NCBI RefSeq assembly: GCF_027943255.1
Contig: NC_072897.1
Span: 46,288,044 to 46,352,043 of the forward strand
Length of the DNA stretch: 64,000 nt
DNA from: Anastrepha obliqua
Lineage: Eukaryota; Arthropoda; Insecta; Diptera; Tephritidae
Direction: 5' to 3'
Position numbers and translations under genes: made by a program. The notes under the pieces were generated by a model. That model was not told where the DNA came from. It searched no databases and saw nothing but the letters and a program-made list of their open reading frames with translations. Position 1 is the first letter of the stretch. Every line of letters starts with the position of its first letter. Positions 22,424 to 33,239 of this stretch are shown here, piece by piece.

Positions 22424-23013
22424 CAGTAGGTTCTGTTTTTATGCGGTAGATACGTTCCGCAAGAAACAACATAAAAAAAAAACAGCATAAAAAAAGCTAC
22501 TAGTTCTATAGTAAAACTATAGATACGTTTCAAAAGTGCTAAAACCGCATAAATCTGAAATAATGTAATAAAATCGCATAAAAAAGGGCACTAGTCCCAT
22601 ATTATAACTATAGATACGTTCCATAGACCGCATGAATCTGAAATAATTAAATAAAATCGCATAAACAAAATATTGTATTTTTGAAAATTATATCTTTATT
22701 TAAGAAACGTCAGAATCAAAAAATAAATTTAAGTCAGAAATAGAATCAGACAATACCCACATGTTGCGCATTCATTTAGGATTTGGCGTAAAGTCACTTT
22801 CGTCACTTGAGGAAATGTACACGTCTGATCTAGATAGTTATGCAGGCGGTTCCATACTTGTAGGGTTAGCATTTCTGATGTAATCTGTGATGAGTTTTTG
22901 CTTAGCTGGTTTAGAATCTTGTTTATATGATCGACATGCATTTTGTAATTTAAAAAAAAACCGCACTATTTCAAAACCGCATAAAAAAAGCCGCATAAAA
23001 ACAGAACCTACTG
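22424..23013. mobile_element. pogo-like non-autonomous element, 590 bp
   Basis: Termini CAGTAGGTTCTGTTTTTATG and the exact inverted copy are flanked by TA (22422-22423 and 23014-23015). CAGT-type ends and TA duplication fit the pogo/Tigger group. Inside the left end there is a subterminal repeat of about 85-91 bp in two copies (22485-22575 and 22576-22658), each beginning GCATAAAAAA. A 70-codon minus frame (22941-22729) may be a transposase scrap, but I cannot confirm it. Confidence 0.85.
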
Positions 23014-23015
23014 TA

Positions 23016-23540
23016 TTTTATTTGTACCGTCACTTCTGCTGCTGGCAGGTTTGTTCTCAACGCCAGCTTCTGTCGTACGAAATGGGCTAGCCCAGAAAGA
23101 CTTATTTATACTGACACTCCACTGGGCTTGGTTATTGCAAATTCCGTCGTACAGATAGAAATCTGGCTTGAGTCAGTTTTTTGTATATATTTAAGAACTG
23201 TTAGTCCAAAGAAGTCTATGAAACGATGACTATGCACGATCACCATCCACCGTGGCAGACATGGTAATCTCATAAAGGAAAGGGGAAATATAATGGTCAA
23301 CCATGGCAGCGCTCCATTGCACGATCATTGCAAGATTATGGTTATACCCCGAGGTGACCGGATATCGAGGTAGCTCTATAAAAAAACGGCTGGAAAACCC
23401 CCCTGACTGCAAAACACCCAATAGGCACGGATCGCATAACACCTTGGGTTACGAGCGATTTTTTAGCAGGGTTTACTCTCTCCGCCCGATCTATCTTAGC
23501 CAATTGTACATCAAACAGGCCTGGGGGTCACTTGGACAAA
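23016..23540. other. Unassigned sequence
   Basis: Short frames on both strands have no recognisable motif. The part next to the MITE may be the upstream continuation of the Jockey fragment. Confidence 0.4.
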
Positions 23541-23543
23541 TAT

Positions 23544-25100
23544 TCAAAAGCTACTGATGAACTTCGCCAGATGTATAATATTTAACCCCGCTATATCCGA
23601 AGGTGTAGCCAAAAAGTGAAGGCCAGATGTGCAAATCTTTGCCAGACGAAAGCAGGTCAGCTGAGAAAAAGGTGCTGAGATGATTTTACCTCGTCCTCCA
23701 GACAGCTTCTGCAGAACGAACTTGAGGCAAGTCTCACCGCATGGCCACCTAACGGACAATGTTCACTGAGGATACCCACCAAATTCGAGAGCTGTGGCTT
23801 TGTTAGCCATATAAGTTCTCTCGAGCACCCCTGAACTACCCGTGGCCAGAAGGATCTCGTGACTTTGCACATTTACGCACTAGCCCAGCGCTCGACGAGT
23901 CGACGTGAGGCCCATCCTTCCAGAAGCAGACCACAAGTTCTGAAAGGAACTCAAATCTTCTCATTCTGCGACGAAACTGACTCCAAGGTCTCCTGTTTAG
24001 CCAGCTTATCAGTCCAGCAGTTTCCCTCTATGTGACCGGAAACCCAAATGAGCGTGGTATCGAACGCTCAAATAACGAGAAATATTTGCATCCCTAACGG
24101 TACCTGAGCAACCAATCCACTGCTTCCTTAACTGCGGCTACCCCCGCTTGGAAAACACTACAGGGATCCAGAAACCTGAATTGGACCTTAAAGGGGAGCT
24201 CCTCACAGAATACTCCCCCACCAATCCCTCCGTCCAACTTGGAGCCATCCGTGAACATATTTGCCATGCCTTATCGCCAAATGCTACTCCCTGCCTATTC
24301 ATCTCTTGATGAAATATGAGTGGACAAACCTCCGCCCGAACATTTCAATCTGATTGCGGCGCGTGCAGCGGTAGTTTTTCCTGCAATGTCCACGGTTGCC
24401 AAATTCAGCATAACGTTGAGCGCCAGAGTAGGAGTGGTACGGAGTGCCTCACCTAAGTCCCAGGTACGTTACCCTGTCAAAGAGCACCAACGGAGCGCCC
24501 GCTATTGAAGAGAGAAAAACTATAGGTATTTATATCTCCTCGTAAATAAGACGAGCTCCGTCTTCAGATGCTTTATCGAGACGCCGCAATTTGCGGTCCA
24601 TTTCAAGACTAGATTCAGAGAACCCTGCATTGATTCCATCAGAGTATCTAAAAACTTTCCTCTGACAATAAGTGCCACGTCACCCGCGTAAGCAATCACA
24701 TTGCAGCACAGCTCCCCCACCTCCTCCTACTCCTCCTCCATCTCCTCCACCAAGTCGTTCAGTACAAAAGTTCCAAGTAGTGGCGAGAGAACACCGCCTT
24801 GCGGAGTGCCTCTGTTCATTTGCCGGCGGAGAGAGGTTCCGCCCCACTCTGATCGTTGACCCATGAACGTTCTATCGCTAAGCATCTTGTGGATAAGCCT
24901 AATAAGTTCGATTCTGACTCCTAGTTTAACCAGAGAACTGCTGATTAGCTCCGGGAGGACATTGTGAAAAGCCCTCTCAATGTCGAGTGAACATAGTGAA
25001 CTCCTTCTGATAGAGGGACTCCTCGATGTCCTTAACAATAGTATGCAAGTCAGACTCTATCGATCTGCCTTTACATTAGGCATGTTGAGCGCATGATAAA
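23544..25100 (-). pseudogene. LOA-type LINE fragment (RT, RNase H, C-terminal Cys/His region)
   Basis: The RT lies at 25038-24727 (L-D-I-E-R-A-F-H-N-V and R-G-T-P-Q-G-G-V-L-S-P-L-L) and 24720-24520, whose active site reads Y-A-G-D: the first Asp is Gly. RNase H at about 24260-24060 reads F-T-D-G-S-K-L-D-G-G-I-G. The C-terminal block at 23872-23657 has L-V-G-I-L-S-E-H-C-P-L-G-G-H-A. It is truncated at the 5' side. A run of CTCCTC triplets at 24720-24745 encodes an acidic E-E-M-E-E-E stretch. Confidence 0.8.
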
Positions 25101-26690
25101 TGACCCCGAGGAATCTCACACCTAATCCAACACAGAAAGGCAACATATTTTATGAGAAACCAAATCACCATTAGTGAATCAATGACAATGTATATCAGTA
25201 CTGGCAAAACCGAGTTAACCCAGTTGGAATGTTCTTTTGCAACTAGTGTATAAAAGAATACGGCTATTTTAACTTGTGACTTTTTTTGTAAAATAACTCT
25301 TTTTGCTGTATGCTTTCCCAACGGTCAATACTCCATGATAGTTGCTTTAGTTAAGCCCTCCCATTTCCGCATTATAAACCTTCATTTTCAATATTTGGGG
25401 AACATTTTTTTAGTAATTTTTAGAAAAAACTTCGGCAAAGTATTGAAATAGACTTAATGGTATCATAAAAAGAAAAATATCCTGTTCGAAAGCACCAATC
25501 TTAATAATTTTTTAATGTATTATTGTAACATAAAATTGTTTCAGCAGTTCAACCGTGCTTTGGATTATGTGGGTTAAGGTGTTATTCTGGTTTCCTTATT
25601 TATAGTTATGATATTAAGAAACTAACAATCATTAGAATGATTTTTGGTAGCATGTTTGTATATATAAACCATATCTTATTTTCAAACGAACATCATACTA
25701 TATTTACTAGATCGTCTACTAATACATTTAAACCCTTATATGGATATATGTGCTTAAGTAAGTAATTGTCGTATCAATTAAATTTCTAAAAATAAATAAT
25801 CATTTTTATTTTAAAAACTTATAAGCTAAACTACTGTTTTGTCTATGTAACTCTATTAAAAATATCTTAATGTAAATTTATATATTGTATGGCACATAGT
25901 ACATATTGGCATTTCCATCATAACCATTGTGACGATCGTATATTTATTTTTTGGCAAAAGTCTTAACTTATAGATCTTAATTAGTCCTATAATTCGAGCT
26001 AAAGTTGATTTTGGGAAACTTTCGTTTTCAAGATAATTAAAAAAAGCCAAGGAATTTGCACAGGGAAAGAACATAATTGGTTTTCACAGCCAACAATTCA
26101 AACGTAAATATCAGCGAACCTGAGGCATTATTTGAATGTGAATAATTTTAGAATGCTGTGCAATGATGTCTTTTGAAAATGGTTTCAATAAAAAATTATT
26201 AATCCTTTCGTTCACTAAATTTTAATCACTGTCGCACGTGAAATTTTTTTCCGACATGATATTTGTGTTGTGTTTGTTGCCCCTTAAATCATATCGTATA
26301 TGAGCTCATTAAAAATGTTTTTGAATTAACAAGCGTTCGGAGTATTTATTTTCACATAATAACAACAAACTTAATACAAATATGGAGCATGAACAAAGTA
26401 TTGTGTAGAATTAAATATAATAAACAAAAATAAAGTTATATAACAATAGTATCAGGAACATCTCAAAATGGCTTATTATGGATATACATACATAAGTACA
26501 TTAAATTTTATTGTTTCCCTATAAAAATATACTAAAAGAAAGTAATTTTACTAACTTTTAATATTTTCTCTGCAATGGACCCTCTGGTGGAAATGCCCAT
26601 ATGTTTATATAATTAAGGTTTGTGTGATTTTAATTCTGCCTCGATTTTTTACATAATTTCCTTTTTTCCAAATACTTGATTTTTGTCTAG
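25101..26690 (+). other. Probable pangolin intron, AT-rich
   Basis: No transposon remnant or coding sequence recognised. The last 30 bp before 26691 are pyrimidine-rich and end TTTTTGTCTAG, a normal acceptor. Confidence 0.55.
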
Positions 26691-26760
26691 GTAATAATAT
26701 GAAAAAATGCCGTGCTCGTTTTGGTTTAGATCAACAGAACCAGTGGTGCAAGCCCTGCAG
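26691..26760 (+). CDS. pan: pangolin (TCF/LEF transcription factor), internal exon encoding the first half of the C-clamp
   Basis: This 70-bp exon lies between TTTTTGTCTAG and GTATGTATT. Its phase gives N-N-M-K-K followed by [17 protein letters not shown] and R. That is the signature of the C-clamp of E-type TCF proteins, a second DNA-binding module next to the HMG box that recognises the helper site in Wnt target genes. Three of the four Cys ligands are here; the fourth (R-K-K-K-C) would be on the next exon, and vertebrate TCF7L2 splits the C-clamp at the same place, as I recall. The exon starts with two bases finishing a codon and ends two bases into the Arg codon. The HMG-box exon and the following exon were not found in the window, so the flanking introns exceed about 26 kb and 37 kb. 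It is the only clearly host-derived coding sequence seen. Confidence 0.87.
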
Positions 26761-28650
26761 GTATGTATTCGGGACGTCCGTTATTTCTAAAAAATACGTA
26801 TATGCGTACGTAAACTTTATATAATTATATAAATATACATATGGATGTTGGAAAATATTTCAATACATAAGATCTTTGCCACACACATAGTTTTACAAAT
26901 ACTTATAAGCTAACAAATTTATTTATACCCCAAAATCGATTCAATAGCCAATGTATTACTTAATTATTAATAGACATGGATTATCTGGTTTTAAATTATT
27001 ATTTTCAGATATTAAATGCGATCCCTACAAGAAAACTGACCATGCTGTGACCCCTCAACTCCCCACCAAATTCTAAGGCAAATTTATTACTTAATTATTA
27101 ACAGAAATAAATTGTCAGGTTTTGAAATTATAATTTCATAAAATACAGATGTGCCCTTTTAATTTCCCCCCAAATGGGCAATATGGGCAATATGAAAAGT
27201 ATGATGCACGAACACACTATGGTGTCAACATTCATTTTCAACACATTCTATGTATATGTCCCACTTTGCTCAGTGGAATTACTTTTTCAAAGCCATAATA
27301 TAAATGTTTATTAATAATGTGCGATGAATTAAATGATTTTTTTAGTGGAGTTTCGGTCATTGGCCTTTTTCTTGTAGGGATAGCTCTTGATGATGTCTCT
27401 GAGAAAGAAATATTTCTAAAATTTTGTACAATAAAAATTCAGAAAATTGTATAAAAAGTTCAGCATAGAGGAGTGTGGTCTAGGTTTGGACGCTGTCTAC
27501 GGCGGGGCACAACATTCATTCTATTATTTCATACTAGCGCTATCTTTGTTTAAGTACAAATCTTTACAAGATAATAAAACTTGAGACGATCGGGAAAAAA
27601 TACACTAGCAAACAAACATACAAACCAAACTGCTTAGTAAACTTATTTGTCGAATTTGTCTTAAATTTTTTTCCCCCCGTAAAGCATAAAAAATACATAA
27701 AAAAGGACTCCAGAAAGACAGAGTTGCTGCCGAATTAACAAACAAAGCAACTACCAAAGTATTAATCAAAACGATTCTTAAAGAATCGATGCCTCGCTGC
27801 TTTAACTGAATTATTTCGATAGCTTGCATCGACAGGAAGCTTAAGATTTAATTTTCTATTCACAATGGAAAACTTAATATATCGAATTTTTTATTTAGAT
27901 TTTTTTGGCCTTTTTATAACATTAGTTATGTAGAGAATCTTTTACCAAATACCGTTTCTGTATATGTTGAATAAAATGAAGTAACAAATTTCGTCAAAAG
28001 CATTATACGAAGGGCTTTTTACTTAATTTTATAAGTCGCTGTCGAATTATTTAGCGATTCAACCCCTTTTCCTTAATTTCCAGCTCATTTTTAATTATTT
28101 TTCGTTATATTTAATTGATTTTGTCCTAAACGATTTGCAATAATCGGAAAAAATATTGCATTAAAAGAGTTTTCAAACCATATGAGACAAAACGTGTAAC
28201 TCGACCTACATCGATAGTTATGCGCAAAAGTTTATAAGTCTTCTACTTATAATTGCCGAATACGTATTCATATATCGTGTATCGTAACAAAAGTCGTTGC
28301 TTAAAAAAATTACAATTAGGAATAGGCGGTGGAGGTGGCAATGTTTTTTACTCTTGTTAGAAAATTACCCGCTGATCCCGATCCCTTACCATTTTATCAT
28401 ATTAATTCCTCGAATGATTAATTAATTCCTACCAAATAACTGTTTATGTGGGTGAGATGTAATTCATCTTACAAAATAATGAAATTTGGCACGCACCTGG
28501 ATAGGAGATTTACTTAGAGAACAAACACATTTACAAAACGCAAGATTCTCGGTCTGAATCTCAGAAATCTGCATTATATAAACCGACAATATCAATTATG
28601 AATTTACAATGAAGTACATAAAGCCGATCTGCACTTTAACATTATTTTGC
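26761..28650 (+). other. Probable pangolin intron, AT-rich
   Basis: No element ends, tRNA-like heads or RT/transposase motifs were recognised. It contains CATCGATAG at about 28210 and several short AT palindromes. It is the longest element-poor stretch in the window and surrounds the only host exon. Confidence 0.5.
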
Positions 28651-28723
28651 ATACATTAACATTATTTTTTGTCCACTTATGAAGTGATTTTTAATCACTT
28701 TATATATAAAGGGTGATTTTTTA

Positions 28724-29036
28724 GCTATATATATGTATATAATTGGTGCGTACAGCCTTTTTGGATGTTTGGCCGAGCTCCTCCCCCTATTGGTGGTGTG
28801 CGTCTTGATGTTGTTCCACAAATGGAGGGACCTTGAGTTCCAAGCCGACTCCGAACGGCAGATATTTTTATGAGGAGATTTTTCATGCCAGAAATACACT
28901 CGGAGGTTTGCCATTGCCTGCCGAGGGGCGACCGCTATTAGAAAAATGTTTTTCTTAATTTTGATGTTTCACCGAGATTCGAACCAACGATCTCTCTGTG
29001 AATTCCGAATGGTAATCACGCACCAACCCATTCGGC
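28724..29036 (-). repeat. tRNA-derived SINE (copy C), complete
   Basis: Body 28741-29036, TATATATG-type tail at 28724-28740. The tRNA-like head at the right has A box AGCCGAATGGGTTGG and B box GGTTCGAATCTCGG on the minus strand. It is inserted just inside the left terminus of the 28709-31699 element. An imperfect duplication of the TTTTTTA type flanks it. Confidence 0.88.
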
Positions 29037-29110
29037 TTTTTAAACAGTTGGCACACGTTTCGTGTTTTGTTTCACTGTCAAACATCTTTAGTTTGGTTTA
29101 TAATTTAACC

Positions 29111-29262
29111 ATGAATCGTCTTATAAACGAACAACGCTTGCAAATCATTGAATTTTATTATAAAAATGCGTGTTCTGTTAAGAAAGTTTATCGCGCGCTT
29201 CCTCCATTTTATGGTCAGTTTAATCGACTCAGCAGCGGCTATACGAGCTATTGTGACTTAAT
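29111..29262 (+). pseudogene. Transposase N-terminus of the 28709-31699 element
   Basis: It starts M-N-R-L-I-N-E-Q-R-L-Q-I-I-E-F-Y-Y at 29111, followed by C-S-V-K-K-V-Y-R-A-L. This is the HTH start of a widespread insect Tc1/mariner-type transposase. It breaks off after about 45 codons where the Jockey LINE begins. Confidence 0.8.
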
Positions 29263-29264
29263 TT

Positions 29265-31085
29265 AGAACCAAATTTACAATATTGGACATCCAACCACCA
29301 ACACGCTTAATTGTAATTGTGATGTCGATGTGTTTTTCGTGTTTCCTATCGAAAGAATAGCTGTATCGTCGGCAAAAGTAGCTGTTACGCAGTTTGAATT
29401 GCATGGCAGATCGCATGTAAAGAGCAAATACAATAAAGGGCCAAGTACGCTTCCCGGGGGAACCCCCTCTTTGATTGGTTTGAGACATGAATATGAATCT
29501 TCTTGTTTTACTCTGAAGTAACGGTCGGATAAATACGAATGTAGGATGGTGAAGTACTGCTTGGGTAGCAACGCATTTATTTTCTTCTGTAGCCCATAGT
29601 GGCATACTTTGTCGAACGCCTTGGATATATCAAGGAATACCGCAGAGCAGGTTTTTCTTTCTTCAAAAGCATTTTCTATTATGCGCACTATCCTATGTAC
29701 TTGATCGATAGTCGAGTGCTGGTGCGGGATCCAAATTGGTGTGTCGGTATAATTTTCTTGTTTTCTATTATTATGTTGATCCTTTTGATTAACATTTTTT
29801 CCACCATTTTCGATAGTATTGGAAGAAGCGAGATAGGCCTGTATGATGTTACATCGTGAATATCTTTACCTGGCTTATTGAACATAACGACTTCCGCTGT
29901 TTTCCAATTTATTGGGAAATATTTTAGCTTAAATGTGGTTTTGACGATATTCGTCAATACAGCAATAATATTGTTCGGGAGCTGTTTCAATATTTCAGCA
30001 GTAATAAGGTCGTAGCCTGGCGATTTTTTTATCTTTAGATATGAAATTTCTTCTATTATTTTGTCTTGTGAAGCCGGAGGGATCTCATTTATAGCATTGC
30101 TATCGCCGTCGTGATCCATATCATCAGCCATTACCGATCCATATGGTGTGAACGTCACCTCGAGGTAGTTTGCGAATGTATCTGCTTTTTGATTATTTGT
30201 TTTGACCCACTTATTGCCATGTATCTTGATGGGTGTGTTCTGAGATAATGGTTGTTGTAATTTTTTGGTACATTTCCACAGTGAATAATTTGTCTTCCGT
30301 TCATTTGTTAATTCTTGCAGGTATTTTGTGAATTAACTGTTTTTGTACGCTTTAATTTCGTCGCTAAGTTTTTTAGTTATTTTATTTAGCTGAGCTTTGT
30401 CAAGAGGTGATCTTGTTTGATGCCATCTTCTTCGTATTTTCGGTTTCTTCAATGCCATTTCCTTTATTTCTTTGGTATACTTGTGTGTGGTTTTCCTTAT
30501 AGTTGGTGTACTCTGCCAAGCTGAGCGTTGGATGTTATTTGTCAATCGAAGTACTTCGTCATCGAGTTGATCCTTTGTGTTGATTATCGGCAGGTCATCT
30601 GGGCCTTCCAAAATGTGTTTAAAGTAATCCCAATCTGTAAGGTGGTTAGTCAGTTTAAATGGATGTTGTACTGTCGTTACATTTTCGTGCAGTGTTAGAT
30701 AAATAGGAGAGTGATCTGATGACATATCCATGCCATTCTCAATGTTTACATACGCGGTAGATACTTTTTTAGCGATGAAAAAATCAATTAAGTCCGGTGT
30801 TTTATGTGGATCTGTTGGCCAGTACGTTGAGCTGCTCGTCGATATAGCAATGCATCCTGTCTTCTTAAGTGCATCGTAAAGTTCTCTTCCTTTGGTTGTT
30901 GTGAGTCGCGATCCCCAGTGAGTATGCTCGGCATTAAAATCGGCTATTTTTGTGGCTGTTTATCATTTCAATATATTGAGCGCATTTGATTGTATATCGT
31001 GGAGGGCTATATACCGCAGAAGTTCATATTTCAGTTTTGGCGTATATCGTAACAGTTGTTACCTGGAATTCTTCCGTGAATGTTT
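29265..31085 (-). pseudogene. Jockey-clade LINE (endonuclease and RT), truncated at both ends
   Basis: The EN runs from about 31060 with Y-S-P-P-R-Y-T-I-K, then D-F-N-A-E-H-T-H-W-G-S-R-L (about 30930), T-P-D-L-I-D-F-F-I and S-S-D-H-S-P-I (30720). A linker is at 30731-30333. RT at 30158-29688 reads K-K-S-P-G-Y-D-L-I and Y-R-P-I-S-L-L-P-I-L-S-K. RT at 29688-29275 reads F-L-D-I-S-K-A-F-D-K-V and the intact active site F-A-D-D-T-A-I-L-S (near 29360). It stops shortly after the palm, so the thumb and 3' UTR are missing. Frameshifts are few compared with the other LINEs here, suggesting a younger copy. Confidence 0.85.
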
Positions 31086-31089
31086 TTTA

Positions 31090-31605
31090 ATCTTCGTGAT
31101 GTTTCAAGTTTCTTTTGATGATAATTGCCCTCTTGCACGGTTGCTAGAATTGAAGTCGAACGAGCTACCGCAAAACAGAATTTTTGGTGAATGGGCTCTT
31201 GGAAAGTTGGCCGAAGATCCACTTTTTTATCGAAAAGTTGTGTTCAGCGACGAAGCTCAGTTTTGGATCAATGGGTACGTAAATAAGCAGAATTGTCGAT
31301 TTTGGAGTGAAGATCAGCCAGAAGAATTTCAAGAGTTACCAATGTATCCAGAAAACGTCACGATTTGGTGCGGTTTATGGGCTGGAGGTATCATTGGACC
31401 GTACTTCTTCAAAGATGCTACGATGCTGCGAATCGTAACGTAACTGTGAATTGCGAGCACTACCGTGAAATGATATCCAACTTTTTTTTGCCCAAACTGC
31501 AAGAGCTTGACTTCCATGACGAAATTGGACGAAACGGATGGGCCATTTGAAGTACAGTCACGGTCAACATTTGCATGAAACAATCTTCAAACATTAAATT
31601 ATATG
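31090..31605 (+). pseudogene. Transposase catalytic part of the 28709-31699 element
   Basis: It resumes with L-P-Q-N-R-I-F-G-E-W-A-L-G-K-L-A-E-D. The first catalytic Asp is in V-V-F-S-D-E-A-Q-F-W-I-N-G. It continues N-K-Q-N-C-R-F-W-S-E-D-Q-P, W-C-G-L-W-A-G-G-I-I-G-P-Y-F-F and N-F-F-L-P-K-L-Q-E-L-D. Then it jumps to the C-terminus (G-Q-H-L-H-E-like block at 31560). The part with the second and third acidic residues has been deleted, and a frameshift lies near 31420. Confidence 0.82.
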
Positions 31606-31701
31606 GACTGTACTATCGATTTAAATAAAAATTGCATGCATTTTTCTGAATTTTACGTTTTTTGAAATACTTTCCTATAGCTCTTAAAAAAGCACCCTTT
31701 A

Positions 31702-31996
31702 TATAATTGATGCCTACACCCATTTTTGAATGCTTGGTAGAGCTCCTCCTCCAATTTATGGTGCGCCTCTTGACATTTTACCATAAATGGAGGGACCTAC
31801 AGCTTTAAGCCTATTCCTAATGGCAGATATTTTTTATGAGGCGACAGAAATACACGGAGCTTCGCCATTGCTTGCCGAGAGGCGACCACTATTAGAAAAA
31901 ACGTTTTCTTCATTTTGGTGTTTCACGGAGATTCGAGCCGACGTTCTCCGAATTCCGCATGGTAGACACGCACCAACCCATTCGGCTACGGCGGCC
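31702..31996 (-). repeat. tRNA-derived SINE (copy D), complete body
   Basis: Same family as copies B and C, with the tRNA-like head at the right (GGCCGCCGTAGCCGAATGGG on the minus strand, then GGCTCGAATCTCCGTGAAA). Its AT tail is split by the 28709-31699 transposon: the remaining tail TATA is at 31702 and the outer part TTTATATA is at 28699-28708. Confidence 0.88.
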
Positions 31997-32079
31997 GAAG
32001 GGCGGTTATATTCTCTTTAATTAATTTTATTATCTAAAAAATAAAAAACAATAACAAAATAGTAACATATAAACAAATT

Positions 32080-32900
32080 AATATTTTGGCATCGATAAAA
32101 TCAATTTTCAACTTTGCTTTTATTGATATAACACGCATCTTAACGTGCCCATTTATTATAGCTCTACCTACAAATGTCCAATTGGGTTTAGATCAGGCGA
32201 ATGGGGCGTATGCAAGAATGTATGTATGTTTAATGTGGTGCGCAAGTCATATAATATATGCACATCATGAGCAGTATGCTTCGGGTCATTATAGTGTTGA
32301 AATGCGAATTTGTCTAGCAATTTCAGCATTTCGGCTCTTTTTTGACGTTTCTCTTCAGGATTTCTATGTAATATCTCTTATCTATGATGCCGTCAATGAA
32401 TTCCAGCTCACCGACACCTGCAGCGAATATGCAGCCCCACACTATGACTTGTTTAGATACTCCTTAAAATAAGCAAAACGTTTCGTTTGGTTCACTTTTG
32501 AAATGAGAGGTTTGCGTCTAACCCCGCGAGAATTGTAGTTCTCCACATGCAAGGCTCTCCGGATCCTTATTGGATGAATATCCTTTTCCATCTCTTCCTT
32601 AACTTCCGCTACGATTTGTGTAGAGAATATTCTTAGGTTTTTTCATCTTCCTGACTATTTGGCACCGTTCGCGGTCGTTTGCAGCCTTAGGCCTGTCCGT
32701 ACGTTTCACGCTTTGGAAACGTTGAACAATGCTTCGTATGGTATAGCGGCTTCTGTCAATCATTTCACCAATCTCGGCGTATGACAAATATAGTATTATT
32801 TCGAGTTGAGATTCGGTGGTTTCAGTTTTTTTGCTGTTAATTTTACTACAAATTAAGCAGAGTTCGCAATAATTGAAGGCACTATGTTGTTTGCACATTT
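32080..32900 (-). pseudogene. Tc1-like transposase (outer element), broken
   Basis: The N-terminal HTH (L-S-Y-A-E-I-G-E-M-I-D-R-S-R-Y-T-I-R-S-I-V-Q) is at 32800-32735. An I-V-R-K-M-K-K block follows. The catalytic part (about 32430-32160) reads V-I-V-W-G-C-I-F-A-A-G-V-G-E-L-E-F, then F-Q-H-Y-N-D-P-K-H-T-A, where Tyr replaces the catalytic Asp, and P-H-S-P-D-L-N-P-I-G-H-L. It is inactive. The + strand frame at 32086-32472 is its antisense. Confidence 0.8.
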
Positions 32901-33239
32901 ATTTTTGATAATAACGAGATTGCTTGTGTAGACATAACGGGTATTTTGAAAAGAAGTTGCTGGATCAATCAAATTTAGACGAAATAGCCCGATAAAACTT
33001 AACCAATACTTTTGTTTCGTTATACTAAGTACTTTTTTCTTTTATATTTAGTGTTATTTAAATATAACAGATAATAGAATGAACTAGAATGAATATAATA
33101 GATAATTTGTCCTCCTGTCTAGCGAGTTTTGTTTGTGAATAAAAATCACTCCATAAGTGGACAAAAAATAAAGTTAAGTTAAAGTGGAAGTATCTTTCTG
33201 GGTCAATAATTTTGTTTATCACTATAAATCCAGAATGCA

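Larger units (their letters stand above)
28709..31699 (+). mobile_element. IS630/Tc1/mariner-type element inserted in a SINE tail; itself interrupted twice
   Basis: Ends AAGGGTGATTTTTTA (28709) and TAAAAAAGCACCCTT (to 31699) are flanked by TA at 28707-28708 and 31700-31701. Between them are a SINE (28724-29036) and a Jockey LINE (about 29265-31085). The remaining sequence is a + strand transposase in two parts. The right-hand TA joins directly to the tail of SINE copy D. Confidence 0.85.
28655..33175 (-). mobile_element. Outer Tc1-like element of a five-element nest
   Basis: Inverted ends about 40 bp long read TTATTTTTTGTCCACTTATG (28662-28681) and its reverse complement (33152-33171). They continue inward with AGTGATTTTTA and two or three mismatches. 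The enclosed minus-strand Tc1-type transposase (32900-32080) supports the pairing. Everything between 28700 and 31996 arrived later. Exact ends and the TA duplication are uncertain. Confidence 0.75.

Noticed and set aside
22351..23035. CRISPR-like array because of recurring GCATAAAAA words
   Set aside because: Only two long units with unequal length, enclosed by perfect TIRs and TA duplications; this is a eukaryotic transposon with subterminal repeats.
24720..24745. CTCCTC-rich microsatellite as a regulatory element
   Set aside because: It lies inside the RT coding remnant and encodes the acidic E-E-M-E-E-E segment expected after the G-T-P-Q-G-G block.
28200..28215. Isolated CATCGATAG in the quiet intron as another hAT terminus
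   Set aside because: Single site, with no terminal sequence or partner; frequent by chance in AT-rich DNA.
32086..32472. A 128-codon + strand frame that looks like a membrane protein
   Set aside because: It is antisense to the Tc1-like transposase region with P-H-S-P-D-L-N-P-I on the minus strand; the apparent hydrophobicity follows from AT-rich antisense codons.
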